NCBI GenBank assembly: GCA_016713025.1
Contig: JADJPZ010000004.1
Location: 868,001 to 932,000 of the forward strand
Direction of reading: 5' to 3'
Source of the DNA: Saprospiraceae bacterium
GTDB lineage: Bacteria > Bacteroidota > Bacteroidia > Chitinophagales > Saprospiraceae
Length of the DNA stretch: 64,000 bases
This document shows, one piece after another, positions 17,242-26,807 of the stretch. A program made the position numbers and the translations under genes. The notes below the pieces were generated by a model. The model was not told the DNA's origin, searched no databases, and was given only the letters and a program-made list of their open reading frames with translations. Numbering within the stretch: position 1 is the first letter of the stretch; every line of letters starts with the position of its first letter.

Positions 17242-18333
17242 TTAAATTGTTGGTTTTATATACACTTTATCCTTTTTGAAATCAAGTATTATATCAAATC
17301 TTTTCAATACATTATTACCGAAGTAGTTGACCATTTCACCCATAGGCCCATCACCTTCCATAATAAGTGTTTGAATATTTTCTACTTCAAAACCGCCAAC
17401 ACTTATTTTGGGTATCATTACGGTTTTAGTTTCATACTGATTGCCTGCTCCATCACTTATTTTTGATTCTTTTATTACCTGCAAATTTGTGGGCAATTCA
17501 TTTTTTCGAATCCATTTTTTATTGAGCACCATTGCCAACTCTGAACCGTTGTCCATTAAAAAATAAGATCTGTGTTTTTTATCATCACTGTGTACGATGG
17601 CTTCTATACATGGCCACGATTTAATAAAAACAAGGTCCATTTTTTGATATTCCTTTAGATTATCAGGCAATTTATCTCCAACTATAAGGACAAGATTTTC
17701 ATTATTGATGGTTAGAATTTTGTTTTCAAAGGTATGCCACCCGAACCGTCCATCCATACCATGAGATGCATTTTTTGCATTTGTGACATTCGCATTATTC
17801 CATATTATTTTCCCAATTTGAATTGTATTAATTTTGGCCTGACTTACTTTACTTCGACCTTCTTTTGTGAGTCTGAAATCGAATGTACCCAAGTCAAAAT
17901 GAATCTTTAGGCTATCCTTTCCATTGACCACTGCATCTACTACTAATGCATTATGTCCACTAAGTTGAAAAGGTATCGTATCATTTTTTGTGGAAGTAAA
18001 CTGAGATGTGGGTACATAGCTTTCAATCCTGGTAAAACAAGAATCCTTTTCATTCAAAAGAATAATGAAATCGTAATGCTGCCCCGGCTTAACTTTAAAC
18101 TTTAAGGAATCAATATCAGTATAAAAAGTTACCCATTTAGTCTTTTTAGATCTATATGCTTTATACACATCGGGTTTAGAGTCAGGACTTAAATACCAGC
18201 TGTCTTTTTCAAAAAATCCATCGTCGTTTATTGATACCTTTTCGGATGTTGCTCTTATGACAGGTAACTTTTTTTGAGCATAAAGATTGAAGGCCAACAC
18301 ACCAATAATAAAAAACATTATACACTTCTTCAT
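17242..18333 (-). CDS. Secreted retropepsin/aspartyl protease-like protein
   Basis: 363 residues with a signal peptide (MFFIIGVLAFNLYAQ). Two aspartyl-protease-like half sites are visible: HFDLGTFDFRL (about residue 147) and FLMDNGSELAMVL (about residue 259). Each has the D-x-G pattern, although DLG and DNG are less usual than DTG. The C-terminal FGNNVLKRFDIILDFKKDKV is the hallmark of Bacteroidota clan AA proteins. It may process or bind peptides in the periplasm. Its ATG overlaps the stop of the upstream small gene (ATGA), showing tight translational coupling with the operon led by the M1-like gene. Confidence 0.75.
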   Translation of the reverse strand: MKKCIMFFIIGVLAFNLYAQKKLPVIRATSEKVSINDDGFFEKDSWYLSPDSKPDVYKAYRSKKTKWVTFYTDIDSLKFKVKPGQHYDFIILLNEKDSCFTRIESYVPTSQFTSTKNDTIPFQLSGHNALVVDAVVNGKDSLKIHFDLGTFDFRLTKEGRSKVSQAKINTIQIGKIIWNNANVTNAKNASHGMDGRFGWHTFENKILTINNENLVLIVGDKLPDNLKEYQKMDLVFIKSWPCIEAIVHSDDKKHRSYFLMDNGSELAMVLNKKWIRKNELPTNLQVIKESKISDGAGNQYETKTVMIPKISVGGFEVENIQTLIMEGDGPMGEMVNYFGNNVLKRFDIILDFKKDKVYIKPTI

Positions 18334-18813
18334 ATATCTGTATTTAATTGATCATTTAAATAATCTTGAAAATCAGGTCTGTCATGCTTACACAAAATAT
18401 GTTTAACCCAAGCATTGCGTTCGTGCCACCACACTGCCATTTCCCATACGCAGGTGCAAATACCATCTTGAGAAAAAAGTTGAAATTCCTGTTCGTTATA
18501 CTTTTTAAATAAACAAAATTTTGCAACATGTTTTCGTCTATCCACCAATTGATGATGGCAAAGACACCTTCCTTACCTTCGTGCAAAATCAGTGTTGCAA
18601 AATCAGTGTTGCAATTTTATAGGTTGGTAAATCATGTTTGGAGGCTATAGCCAACCATTCTTTTAATTTGTTTTTAGCATCCATTAAATTGGTTTCTGTC
18701 ACAAACTCATGATGAACAGATATGCTGTAAATCTTGACTTTCCAACCTGTCACATGATAAATTTCTACAAAACGGATAGGGCGATTTTTGTATTTGGTAA
18801 AAGTATTGATCAT
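18330..18813 (-). pseudogene. Uncharacterised 156-residue protein, broken by a 14-bp duplication and a frameshift
   Basis: The reading frame starts at 18813 (MINTFTKYKNRPIRFVEIYH) and overlaps the M1-like stop codon (ATGA). At about 18590-18617 the 14-mer GCAACACTGATTTT (minus strand) occurs twice in tandem. Deleting one copy restores the frame to IATLILHEGKEGVFAIINWW. A second -1 break follows at 18515-18522 (A AAT TTT), after which it reads LFKKYNEQEFQLFSQDGICT, CVWEMAVWWHERNAWVKHIL and ends with an ATGA overlap into the protease-like gene. Correcting both gives 156 residues. The repaired sequence looks like a conserved soluble family of unknown function. The exact 14-bp duplication favours a real mutation or assembly artefact. 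Confidence 0.75.
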
Positions 18814-21335
18814 TTTATACTATCGTTATAATTTTTTTCATAACTGTATACTGCTTCCAAAATAACCTTATCATCTTTGAATTTTTCTTTGAGCATGGTA
18901 TACATTTCTCCAGCTCTTTTGTCTTTTAATAGATCTATAAGTTGAACATTTTGAAAAATAACGTTAACATCATTATCATTCAATGATTTTTTGAAGCGAT
19001 CTATCAATATCGGATATGCCAAATCCCCTTTTCCTAGACTCACTAGAGTATTCATCGCCGTAAATGGATAATCCCATGTAGGTGTTGCCAAATACCATCG
19101 GGGCGAAATATTATCTTTGATACAATACATCGCATAATCCGCAGCTCTTTCATCGCCTAATTGTTGTAAGCCATTCAGTGCGCTGATTCTGTTTTGGTTT
19201 TTCCACGATTTTTGATTTTCCATATTCATCAATACATCATAGGCCTTAATGCTTTTGGTTTTACCAATGGCTATTGCTGCTGCATTGATCACCCGATCGC
19301 TTGTATCGGTCAATGCTGATTGGTACAAATCAAAATATGCTGAATCGGAGGTGCTTCCAAGCATAAATATAGCAGTACTTTTTATCCAGGATTTTTCTTT
19401 TTTGATGATGTCCAATAATAAGGATTTAAACGATGCTGGATAGGGTTTTGGTTGAATGCTTTGTAAGCTGCTCAATGCATACATGCGGTATCTCCAGTAT
19501 TTATTCGATTGGATTTCATCTATAAAAAGAGCTTCTATTTTGCTTTTTTCAGAGACAGTAGTGGTGCTATCCGAAGCTATAATCACAAGATTGTCTAAAG
19601 CCAATTTCCGGGCCGCAATGTCCTTAGCATTTTTGAGTTGGTTTTCGAATTCGCTCTTGTTTTTTTCAAAAATATAATCACAAAGAAAATTTTCATTGAC
19701 GTTAAAATGTACATATTTAGGTTCCACTTTTTGCGAAAAAGATACTATGGTTTCAGCTTGTGGCTTTAACTCCATATATGCTCTCCGGCCATCTATTTCG
19801 ATGGCAATTTTACCTTTAAAGAAGTTTACTTGGTCATAGCCCGACTTATTTTCAGGACCTTGATTCTGTTTAACTGTTAATAGGAGTTGCTTTTTGGCAT
19901 TGTCATACTTTTTGGTAACAACTAAATTTGGCATACCAATTTTATAAATCCATTGGTCAAAGAACCATTGATAAGATTTTCCTGAGACTTTCTCAATTGC
20001 ATTTTGAAAATCCTTTGTTGTGACTTGTTTACCCGCATGCGATTTTACATAATATTGTATAGCTTTCCACCATTTATCTTCTCCCAATTCTTGTTGTAGC
20101 ATTCTCAAAACCAAGGCTCCGCGAAACTTATTATTGTTGTTAGAATTGTAAGAAGGAACATTTTTAAAATCATTAGGAACTATTGGATATTTGACATCAT
20201 TTTGCCAATCACCAGCTACGATTGATTTTTCCCACGGATAATGATACCACAACAGATATTCAGCTTCACCATTATCTTTTATGGTAAAAAGTCCAGCGAA
20301 ATATGCTGCAAAAGCATTGTTGAGCCAGATGTCTTTCCATGTCTTAGGCATTAATAAATTACCAAACCACTGAGCCGTCAAAGCTTGCACTGCAACGCCA
20401 TCCCACAGGTATTTGAAATCTTTGTGCACACCATAATCATCGATGTAATTGTCCGAAAGCATGACTGTGTTGTGCTGACCTACCAAACCCGGGAAAGGGT
20501 AATCTTGAACTACTACCTGATTGTAAGTTTTATAAGGGAATGCATAACCCGTCTTACTTTCAAGAAATTTTACCATCTCAGGCAATAATTCAACCGTAGA
20601 TTTTACTGCTTCTTTTTCATCAGGATAACCAAAGGTTTGAATGGTGGTATTATTTGTTTTTTGCACAATGGCTTCATACTCGCCTACAACTATAGATACT
20701 AAATAATTGGGAAATGGTCGTGACGATTTGTAATGATAAGTTCTGCTACCATTGTTATTATCTTTAACATCAATCAAATTGCCATTTCCTATGACCATGA
20801 GCGGTTTTTCTACCGTAGCAATGATTTCTGTTGTATGTATATCAGCTATATTTTCATTGCATGGAAACCAATACTTATTGCCATCTGGCTCCCCACTGCT
20901 CCATATTTGTTTGCGCTTGATTGGTGTAGTAGTGGTAGGGGTCATAAACCGTAGCCCTTTACCAAAACTACCACCAATGGCGTTTGGATCTGAATAATTG
21001 ATGTATTGAGTACTATATTTTACTAATAGTATGATGGCTTCCTTTGGTGAGTATTGTCTATCTAAACGTATCAGTAAATTGTCATTAGCATCTCCACCTT
21101 CATACTTAAAATCCAGACTTTTCCCATTGATAGAAATAGATTCGATCAAAAGATTTCCTGCATCTAAATAAATTTCATTTGAAGCGGACGAGCTGTTAAG
21201 GGTGATTTCAGCTGTACCAAACGCAGTCTTTTTGATCCAGTCAAACTGTAAATCCAATGTGATGTTTTTAATATCAACATTTGCTGCAAGTGTGAGCACT
21301 TTAAACAATAAGATAAGAAAAAATATATACTTCAT
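18810..21335 (-). CDS. M1-family aminopeptidase homologue lacking the catalytic residues
   Basis: 841 residues with a signal peptide (IFFLILLFKVLTLAAN), an M1 N-terminal beta domain (LDLQFDWIKKTAFGTAEITL), a catalytic-like domain and a C-terminal HEAT-type helical region from about residue 560. The canonical HExxH-x18-E is replaced: the HE..H stretch reads VQALTAQWFGN (Q317, A318, A321) and the distal Glu is Asn (WLNNAFAAYF, N340). The substrate-binding GAMEN-like site reads GLVGQHN, without Glu, and the YxKG Tyr is replaced (KFRGALVLRM). The surrounding scaffold is well kept. It is therefore a probable pseudoenzyme of the periplasm, perhaps a binding or chaperone-like partner. First gene of a packed operon. 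Confidence 0.88.
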   Translation of the reverse strand: MKYIFFLILLFKVLTLAANVDIKNITLDLQFDWIKKTAFGTAEITLNSSSASNEIYLDAGNLLIESISINGKSLDFKYEGGDANDNLLIRLDRQYSPKEAIILLVKYSTQYINYSDPNAIGGSFGKGLRFMTPTTTTPIKRKQIWSSGEPDGNKYWFPCNENIADIHTTEIIATVEKPLMVIGNGNLIDVKDNNNGSRTYHYKSSRPFPNYLVSIVVGEYEAIVQKTNNTTIQTFGYPDEKEAVKSTVELLPEMVKFLESKTGYAFPYKTYNQVVVQDYPFPGLVGQHNTVMLSDNYIDDYGVHKDFKYLWDGVAVQALTAQWFGNLLMPKTWKDIWLNNAFAAYFAGLFTIKDNGEAEYLLWYHYPWEKSIVAGDWQNDVKYPIVPNDFKNVPSYNSNNNNKFRGALVLRMLQQELGEDKWWKAIQYYVKSHAGKQVTTKDFQNAIEKVSGKSYQWFFDQWIYKIGMPNLVVTKKYDNAKKQLLLTVKQNQGPENKSGYDQVNFFKGKIAIEIDGRRAYMELKPQAETIVSFSQKVEPKYVHFNVNENFLCDYIFEKNKSEFENQLKNAKDIAARKLALDNLVIIASDSTTTVSEKSKIEALFIDEIQSNKYWRYRMYALSSLQSIQPKPYPASFKSLLLDIIKKEKSWIKSTAIFMLGSTSDSAYFDLYQSALTDTSDRVINAAAIAIGKTKSIKAYDVLMNMENQKSWKNQNRISALNGLQQLGDERAADYAMYCIKDNISPRWYLATPTWDYPFTAMNTLVSLGKGDLAYPILIDRFKKSLNDNDVNVIFQNVQLIDLLKDKRAGEMYTMLKEKFKDDKVILEAVYSYEKNYNDSIK

Positions 21336-21385
21336 TTGAATTTCAATTATTTTACTAATAATATTTGATTATTTTAATATTGCCA

Positions 21386-22300
21386 TCAGCTCAAAATTCT
21401 CATCAATTGTTTTTCGCTTTGTAAGCCTACTTTGTTGGCAATCTCCCTACGTGACAAATCAAGATTTTTGAGTAAAGTTTCTGCTTTCTCTTTGCGAATG
21501 AGTGTCACAAAATCATTGACAGTGATGCCAGTTTCTTTTTTGAATATTCTGGTAAAATTGCGTTCGCTCATATGGGCCATTTCAGCCAGATCATTCAAAT
21601 ACATTTTCTGCGATATGTGATCAATAATGTAATCTTGCACCTTGTGTATACCTGCATGAATGTGATTACGAAAAGTCAGGTATTCACTTTCCTGAGCGGC
21701 ATTACCTTTCCTGCGATGGTAAACGACCAATTCACGAGCTACCAAATGAGCGAAGTGGCTACCTTTCAATTTTTCAATGATGTGAAGTGTCAAGTCTATG
21801 CCTGCTGCTATACCAGCGCTGGTGTAGATTCTGTCCTGATCAGTAAAAAGGATATTTTCTATCACCTGGATCTTGGGAAATCGCTCTTGCAATGCTTTGG
21901 TTTTCTTAAAATGAGTAGTGCAGTTTTTGCCATCAAGTAGTCCCGATTGTGCAAGGGCGAAAGCACCCATACATATACTGCATATATTCGCTCCATGATC
22001 GTATTGAAGCTTGATCCATTCAAAAAGGCTTTTCTCTGCAACAAAAGATGGCGATACCATAAAATCATAGGCCGAACCTGGAATCATCAGATAATCTCCT
22101 TTGGCCAATTGTGTACCGGAGTAATGCCCTACCTGTCCTATCGGAAGCCCACTTGTGGTAGTCACTTGCTGGTCCAATGTACAATATTCTATGACAAATT
22201 CAGCCCCAAAGTCTATCGCTTCATGCAATGCTTGATCAGGTCCAGCCAAATCGAGAATATGGATGTGCGGCAAGAGTAAAAAGATAAATTTTGTAGGCAT
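21386..22300 (-). CDS. GlxA-type AraC regulator with a DJ-1/PfpI domain
   Basis: 304 residues from the ATG at 22300 (MPTKFIF); a longer start adds seven residues. The N-terminal DJ-1/PfpI-like domain (IHILDLAGPDQALHEAI; GDYLMIPGSAYDF; ICSICMGAFALAQSGLLDGK with the nucleophile-elbow Cys) is followed by a linker and an AraC-type double helix-turn-helix (MYLNDLAEMAHMSERNFTRI; GITVNDFVTLIRKEKAETLL). The second helix-turn-helix (REIANKVGLQSEKQLMRILS) ends the protein abruptly; most family members extend about ten residues more, so the end is slightly short. Effector unknown. Lies 50 bp upstream of the M1-like operon on the same strand, so it may regulate it. Confidence 0.85.
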   Translation of the reverse strand: MPTKFIFLLLPHIHILDLAGPDQALHEAIDFGAEFVIEYCTLDQQVTTTSGLPIGQVGHYSGTQLAKGDYLMIPGSAYDFMVSPSFVAEKSLFEWIKLQYDHGANICSICMGAFALAQSGLLDGKNCTTHFKKTKALQERFPKIQVIENILFTDQDRIYTSAGIAAGIDLTLHIIEKLKGSHFAHLVARELVVYHRRKGNAAQESEYLTFRNHIHAGIHKVQDYIIDHISQKMYLNDLAEMAHMSERNFTRIFKKETGITVNDFVTLIRKEKAETLLKNLDLSRREIANKVGLQSEKQLMRILS

Positions 22301-22636
22301 ATCATGCTGTTTACACCGCAAAGGTAAGTTTTAAAATAGATACTTAAAGGACAGTAATTGGACATATTCGGCCACATAATACGATATCAGATATAAAGCA
22401 ACTTTTCAGAACCCCGTTTATTCAATCATAAAGTGATTAGTAATAATTGAATTCACTGAGAAATATGTTTCGTGACTCGCTTTTAAATCCAACTGTGATC
22501 AATTGTGAAGGGAGAAGATAGCCTTTTTCGTCAATATTTAGTGCTGGTCTTTATTAAGAATTTGGAAAATGAATGGCTATCTTGTTTTTTGTTATACTCT
22601 TAAGAATCGTTAATCTAAAATCTAAGTAAGTATATA
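22301..22636. other. Intergenic region, nothing identified
   Basis: 336 bp of AT-rich sequence between the GlxA-type gene start and the end of the TlpA-like gene. No open frame with protein-like composition, no strong hairpin and no copy of the dispersed repeats was seen. It should contain the promoter of the GlxA-type gene. Confidence 0.4.
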
Positions 22637-23841
22637 TTACTTGAAGAGTGCTTCAATCGCTTTTTCTACTTTAAGTTGGTCGAAGCCGATAAAAATATTT
22701 TCCACTTCTCCATTTTTATTGATGAGTAATGATGTAGGACATCCGCTAAACCCAAGAGAATTGAAATATTTTTGACCTTTGAAAAGCATTGGATAGGTTG
22801 GTTGTAATTTATTATGAAAAAATGCCATATCGTTTTCGTTGTCTTCCACATTGATTGTAATCAGTTTAAAAGGCTTATCCATATATTTTTGTTGTATTTC
22901 ATTAAAATGTGGTAAAGCTTTTTGGCAAGGACCACATGCTTTAAACCAGAAGTCAATCAATATTATCTGGTCTTTAAACTCGTCCAATGAAACTTTCCCA
23001 ATATTTTCAGGTTGGTAAGAAGGTAAAGAGAAGGAAGGTAATTTTTCTTTTTTTTGAATGACTTTTTTTGGATCCTCTTTAACGAATGGCTTGTATCCTT
23101 TCACGATACTTTCAGTTTTCCAAATATAATTAGTTTTGGGTGGCTTGTTAACAATAACATTTTTATATACAAAGCGCTCAAAGTCAATTTTATCTTCTCC
23201 TGTAATAATTGTTTGACTGATGAATTGTACAGGAAGTTGTGTTTTTTTATCTACTATCAACAGGTATTTTTTCTTTATCTTATCATCTGTTAAATGTTTC
23301 CAACTACCATATCCTGATAACCATTTATTTATAGGTTCAATAATAACCAGAGTATATTTGCTTTGCATCATACTTGTATCAACAATTGATATTAGAGCAG
23401 ATTCATCATTTAAAATCTCGCCCATTGCTTTACTAATCATCAAAATTGATCTCCTCAAATAAGAATTGTTCAGTTTTTGTAAAGGGATATTTTCAACGGT
23501 ATATTGCTTTTTATCTTCAAACAATGTAATGTAGTCATGCCCTGCGTAAATGCTTGAAAGTATAATCTTTTTACCTTCTTTTTTTGACCAATGAATTGTA
23601 GAGAATCAGGATTATTATTTATTTTTTTAAAATAACACTTTGAAGAATCTTTATAGTTATAGTTCGTTGAATAATAAATAGCCTCATAGTTCAAATCATA
23701 TTCATATGAATTATTTTTATCCCATTTGATTTTCAGACTTTGTAATAAATGTTTAGCATCCAAATTATTTTGCCCATTAATAACATGACTACTTAAACTT
23801 AAGCAAAGAAGAAACAAAAAAGGAATGGTTAATTTTTTCAT
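22637..23841 (-). pseudogene. TlpA-like thiol-disulfide protein, one apparent frameshift
   Basis: The first frame (start 23841) has a signal peptide (FLFLLCLSLSSHVINGQ) and about 95 residues. At an A7 run (23579-23585) the frame shifts by -1; the second frame continues KKEGKKIILSSIYAGHDYIT, LFEDKKQYTVENIPLQKL and on through a middle domain to a TlpA/AhpC-like fold: LIDFWFKACGPCQKALPHFN (CGPC active site), ITINVEDNEND, and the cis-Pro loop GCPTSLLINKNGEVE. Repaired length about 401 residues. Role: periplasmic thiol-disulfide exchange, often attached to surface-protein biogenesis. The shift site is a canonical A AAA AAG heptamer in the right phase, but loss of one A gives the same result. Confidence 0.8.
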
Positions 23842-23926
23842 ATAATATTATATTTTATTTCAATTTCGTTTAGATAAGAAAAAAATGTGCTAAAATACTA
23901 TGATATAAAGGATAATACATTTATAT

Positions 23927-24214
23927 TTGCGATATATAAAGGAGTATTTCCTACCAAAAGTACAACAAATTTTTGATTATCGGTTAACATTTTTAAAACA
24001 TATAGCCCATAAGTTCGACGACGAGCAATTTGAATTCCGTTCTAAGTACGGTATTAAAAAAGCATTCAGTAGGGTTAAGTTCTTCACTGTCAAGAAGTTA
24101 GTGGTACTTCTTATGCTTCTTAAAAATTCTTATCAATCGGAATTAGATCGATTTTGCAAAAATCTATTAGATGAAGACTATAATATCCGAGAGAGAAGTT
24201 TTAAATCAACATAG
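23927..24214 (+). pseudogene. N-terminal fragment of an IS4-type transposase
   Basis: 95 residues that resemble the N-terminus of an IS4-family transposase: HIAHKFDDEQFEFRSKYGI, KKAFSRVKFFTVKKLVVLLM, then SYQSELDRFCKNLLDED. The reading frame ends before the catalytic DDE domain, and no remainder is present downstream, so it is a truncated relic. The TTG start is only a guess. It lies between the TlpA-like gene and a toxin-antitoxin relic, in a patch of decayed mobile DNA. Confidence 0.65.
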
Positions 24215-24238
24215 TGTTGTAGTATAAAAAAAATAGAT

Positions 24239-24553
24239 ATGCCCACAGAATTAATCATTGACAATAAGAGGTATGTCATTCTTCCAAAGGAAAAATATGA
24301 AAGCTTATCCAAAAAGCAAGTTTATGAAAAGTACAAGGGAGAGCTTTTAAACTTAGAAGAAGCCAAGGCAAGGACATTAGCAAGAATGGAGAAATGGGAC
24401 AAATTAAAAATAATTTACTCAGCTCATTTTGCTGATGACGTTGCTGATTTGATCTTTTTTATAGAAAGAAAAGGAATGCTTTCAACTTCAAAAAACAATG
24501 CAGAAAAAGTTTTCACCTATATAGAATCTTTGGATTTCAAAAAGGTAAATTAA
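24239..24553 (+). pseudogene. Fused and truncated toxin-antitoxin relic (antitoxin plus RelE/ParE N-terminus)
   Basis: The first 55 residues (TELIIDNKRYVILPKEKYES ... ARTLARMEKWDK) read as a small antitoxin of the prevent-host-death type. They run straight into LKIIYSAHFADDVADLIFFI, the start of a RelE/ParE-like toxin, which ends after about 50 residues (YIESLDFKKVN) rather than the usual 90-100. A functional system would have separate, overlapping genes. This is likely a decayed pair. The antitoxin may still be made. Confidence 0.6.
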
Positions 24554-24692
24554 GCAACATCCAAAGATAGATTAATGGCTTAGGATGGACTAAAATGTGT
24601 TAGTTATAATCGAAAATATACCATTGTTTTTATAAATTTTAAGAAGAAGTTATAATAACAGAATTTATCTCTTATAAGAGTACAAATTTGGT

Positions 24693-24729
24693 AAAAAAAA
24701 TGCCGCTTGTAAATGAATACAAACGGCAT
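24693..24729 (-). terminator. Terminator of the repeat-protein gene
   Basis: ATGCCGCTTGTA (24700-24711) pairs with TACAAACGGCAT (24718-24729), one mismatch, with a six-base loop. The A8 run on the left reads as T8 on the minus strand. It lies 39 bp beyond the stop codon of the 600-residue protein. Confidence 0.82.
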
Positions 24730-24767
24730 CTTGTAAGATTTTAATTAAAAATTTCTTTCTCCGGAAA

Positions 24768-26570
24768 TTATTTTACTCCTAATGACTTAAGGGTTTCAAA
24801 ATCAAGATTTCCAACAGGAAGATTATTGTCTTTTTGATATTTTCTCAAAGCAGTTTTAGTATCTGCTCCTATGATATTATCTTCACCCGCAGGTCCGATA
24901 TCATAACCTCTTTCTTTCAATGCTCTTTGTACTCTTCTGATTAAGTCAGTTGTTACATCTGTATCACAAACAATTTCTCTCCACTCTGAAAAACCACCAG
25001 CTTTTACAAGTTTTCTTTTAGTGATGGTAGTATATTCAGCAGCACTTTCAATTCTGCTAACAGATGCAGGTGCAGCAAGTTTTCTCATGGTGACTGTTTC
25101 GTATGTGTTAGATCCACTTGCAGCTACAGGTGTAGCAACTGCGTCAGATACTAATTTTTCATATGATCTGGTACCATATTGAGCAGCTGATTCTACAGAA
25201 GAAGTAGTAGCAGGACTCTCCAATTTTTCATATTTTACAGTAACATATTGTGCAGGCACATCTGTAGAAACTGCTGATGCGCTTGTATATTTTTTGTAAG
25301 ATCTTGTCTCATATTTTGCAGGTATATTTACTACCTCAGTTGTTGCAGGGTTGACCAATTTCTGATAAGATCTTTTACCCATTTTGGCAGGTACTGAAAC
25401 TTTAGAGGTAGTGGCAGGGCTCACCAATTTTTGATATGATCTTGTCTCATATTTTGCAGGAACGCTCACAGTTGTGGTAGTGGCAGGACTTACTAATTTC
25501 TGATAAGATCTTGACTCGTATTTAGCCGGAACAGTCACACTTGTAGTTGACGCCGCTGTTTTTACCTTTTCGTATGTTCTTTTAGTGAATTGTGCAGGCA
25601 CTTCAATAGTTTTGATACAATCATCACCACTAGCCTCGTAACCAGCAGTACATCCTTTTGCAACTCTTTTTGTGATGGTTGTGTAGCTTGCAGGTATTTC
25701 AACCAAACACCATACCATACAGTCGTCCGGATTGGCAGACAGACAGTTTTTATCTGCTCTTTTTTTCTCCCATTTAGTGCTTGCAGGAGCTGTTTCTACT
25801 CTCTCTGTTGTGGTTTCAAACTGCATTGCAACTTTTTCGATTCTTGTGTAAGCATCAGCAATTTTTATTTCTTCAGATACAGTTTCATAAGTTGCAGGAA
25901 CTGTAGTCAATGTAGTGTAAGCATCTTTTACAAGGACTTGTTCGGTCACAGTTTCATATTTAGCTGGAACAACACTTAGTGTAGTGTATGCATCTCTGAC
26001 CAAAACCTGTTCAGTCATGGTTTCGTATTTTGCCGGAACTACTGTAACTGTTTCATAAGCATTTTCTAATAATACTTCTTCGGTAACCGTTTCAAATTTG
26101 GCAGGGATAACTTTTAACTCCGTATAAGCATCTCTAACCATTACTTGCTCAGTTACTGTTTCTGCTTTAGCTGCTGCAACACTCAATGTGGTACCGGCTT
26201 CTTTTGAAACTAATTGTTGAGTAGTGGTTGTAAACTTTGCCGGAACAACAGTCAAGGCAGAACTTGCCTCTCTTGTCAAAACTTGCTGGTTTACTCTTTC
26301 AAATTTTGCTCCTGACACAGAAACAGAACCGGCTGCTTCTCTTTTAAGAAGTCTTTCTGTTGCTGTCTCGATTTTGGCTCCCGTGATCTCAGCTCTGCTG
26401 CTGGCCGCTCTGGTCATGATTTTTTCAGTAACTGTTTCATACTGATCGGAAATCTCACATTTTGCATAACACTTTCCCGGTACTGATGGCATACCAGCCT
26501 CTGGCTGTGCCGATAGACCAAGAACAAAAAATGTAAAAACTCCAAGAAATAAAGTTTTAATGGTTCTCAT
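24768..26570 (-). CDS. Secreted protein of about twenty 23-residue repeats with a peptidoglycan-binding domain
   Basis: 600 residues. After a signal peptide (LFLGVFTFFVLGLSAQ) come about 20 imperfect units of 20-24 residues. The first nine resemble PAKYETVTEQVLVRDAYTTL (acidic, Gln/Val-rich). A Cys-containing insert follows (KNCLSANPDDCMVWCLVEIP; KGCTAGYEASGDDCIKTIEV). The next group resembles PAKYETRSYQKLVSPATTT (Ser/Thr-rich, basic). The end (RRVQRALKERGYDIGPAG; TALRKYQKDNNLPVGNLDFE) is a PG_binding_1 domain. It is probably periplasmic, spanning between the cell wall and another layer. Function unknown. Single gene with its own terminator. Confidence 0.8.
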   Translation of the reverse strand: MRTIKTLFLGVFTFFVLGLSAQPEAGMPSVPGKCYAKCEISDQYETVTEKIMTRAASSRAEITGAKIETATERLLKREAAGSVSVSGAKFERVNQQVLTREASSALTVVPAKFTTTTQQLVSKEAGTTLSVAAAKAETVTEQVMVRDAYTELKVIPAKFETVTEEVLLENAYETVTVVPAKYETMTEQVLVRDAYTTLSVVPAKYETVTEQVLVKDAYTTLTTVPATYETVSEEIKIADAYTRIEKVAMQFETTTERVETAPASTKWEKKRADKNCLSANPDDCMVWCLVEIPASYTTITKRVAKGCTAGYEASGDDCIKTIEVPAQFTKRTYEKVKTAASTTSVTVPAKYESRSYQKLVSPATTTTVSVPAKYETRSYQKLVSPATTSKVSVPAKMGKRSYQKLVNPATTEVVNIPAKYETRSYKKYTSASAVSTDVPAQYVTVKYEKLESPATTSSVESAAQYGTRSYEKLVSDAVATPVAASGSNTYETVTMRKLAAPASVSRIESAAEYTTITKRKLVKAGGFSEWREIVCDTDVTTDLIRRVQRALKERGYDIGPAGEDNIIGADTKTALRKYQKDNNLPVGNLDFETLKSLGVK

Positions 26571-26807
26571 AATGTAAATGTTTAGTTATTAAATTAAAAA
26601 ATATATACTTAAAATTAAGCTTGCACATTAAATGTTACACTCCATTTCTGTTAAAGAAGAAATTTGAGATTTACCTAAAAATACTATATCATTAATGGGG
26701 TAATAATGATATAGACTAATAATCTGCTGATTTGTCACAAATGTACTATAAATATATATATTAATTAGAAAAATGTCACTATTATTTACTTATTCACTTA
26801 CTATTAT

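Noticed and set aside
24768..26570. CRISPR-like array suggested by regular spacing of about 70 bp
   Set aside because: The spacing comes from 23-codon protein repeats in an intact reading frame with signal peptide and PG-binding domain.
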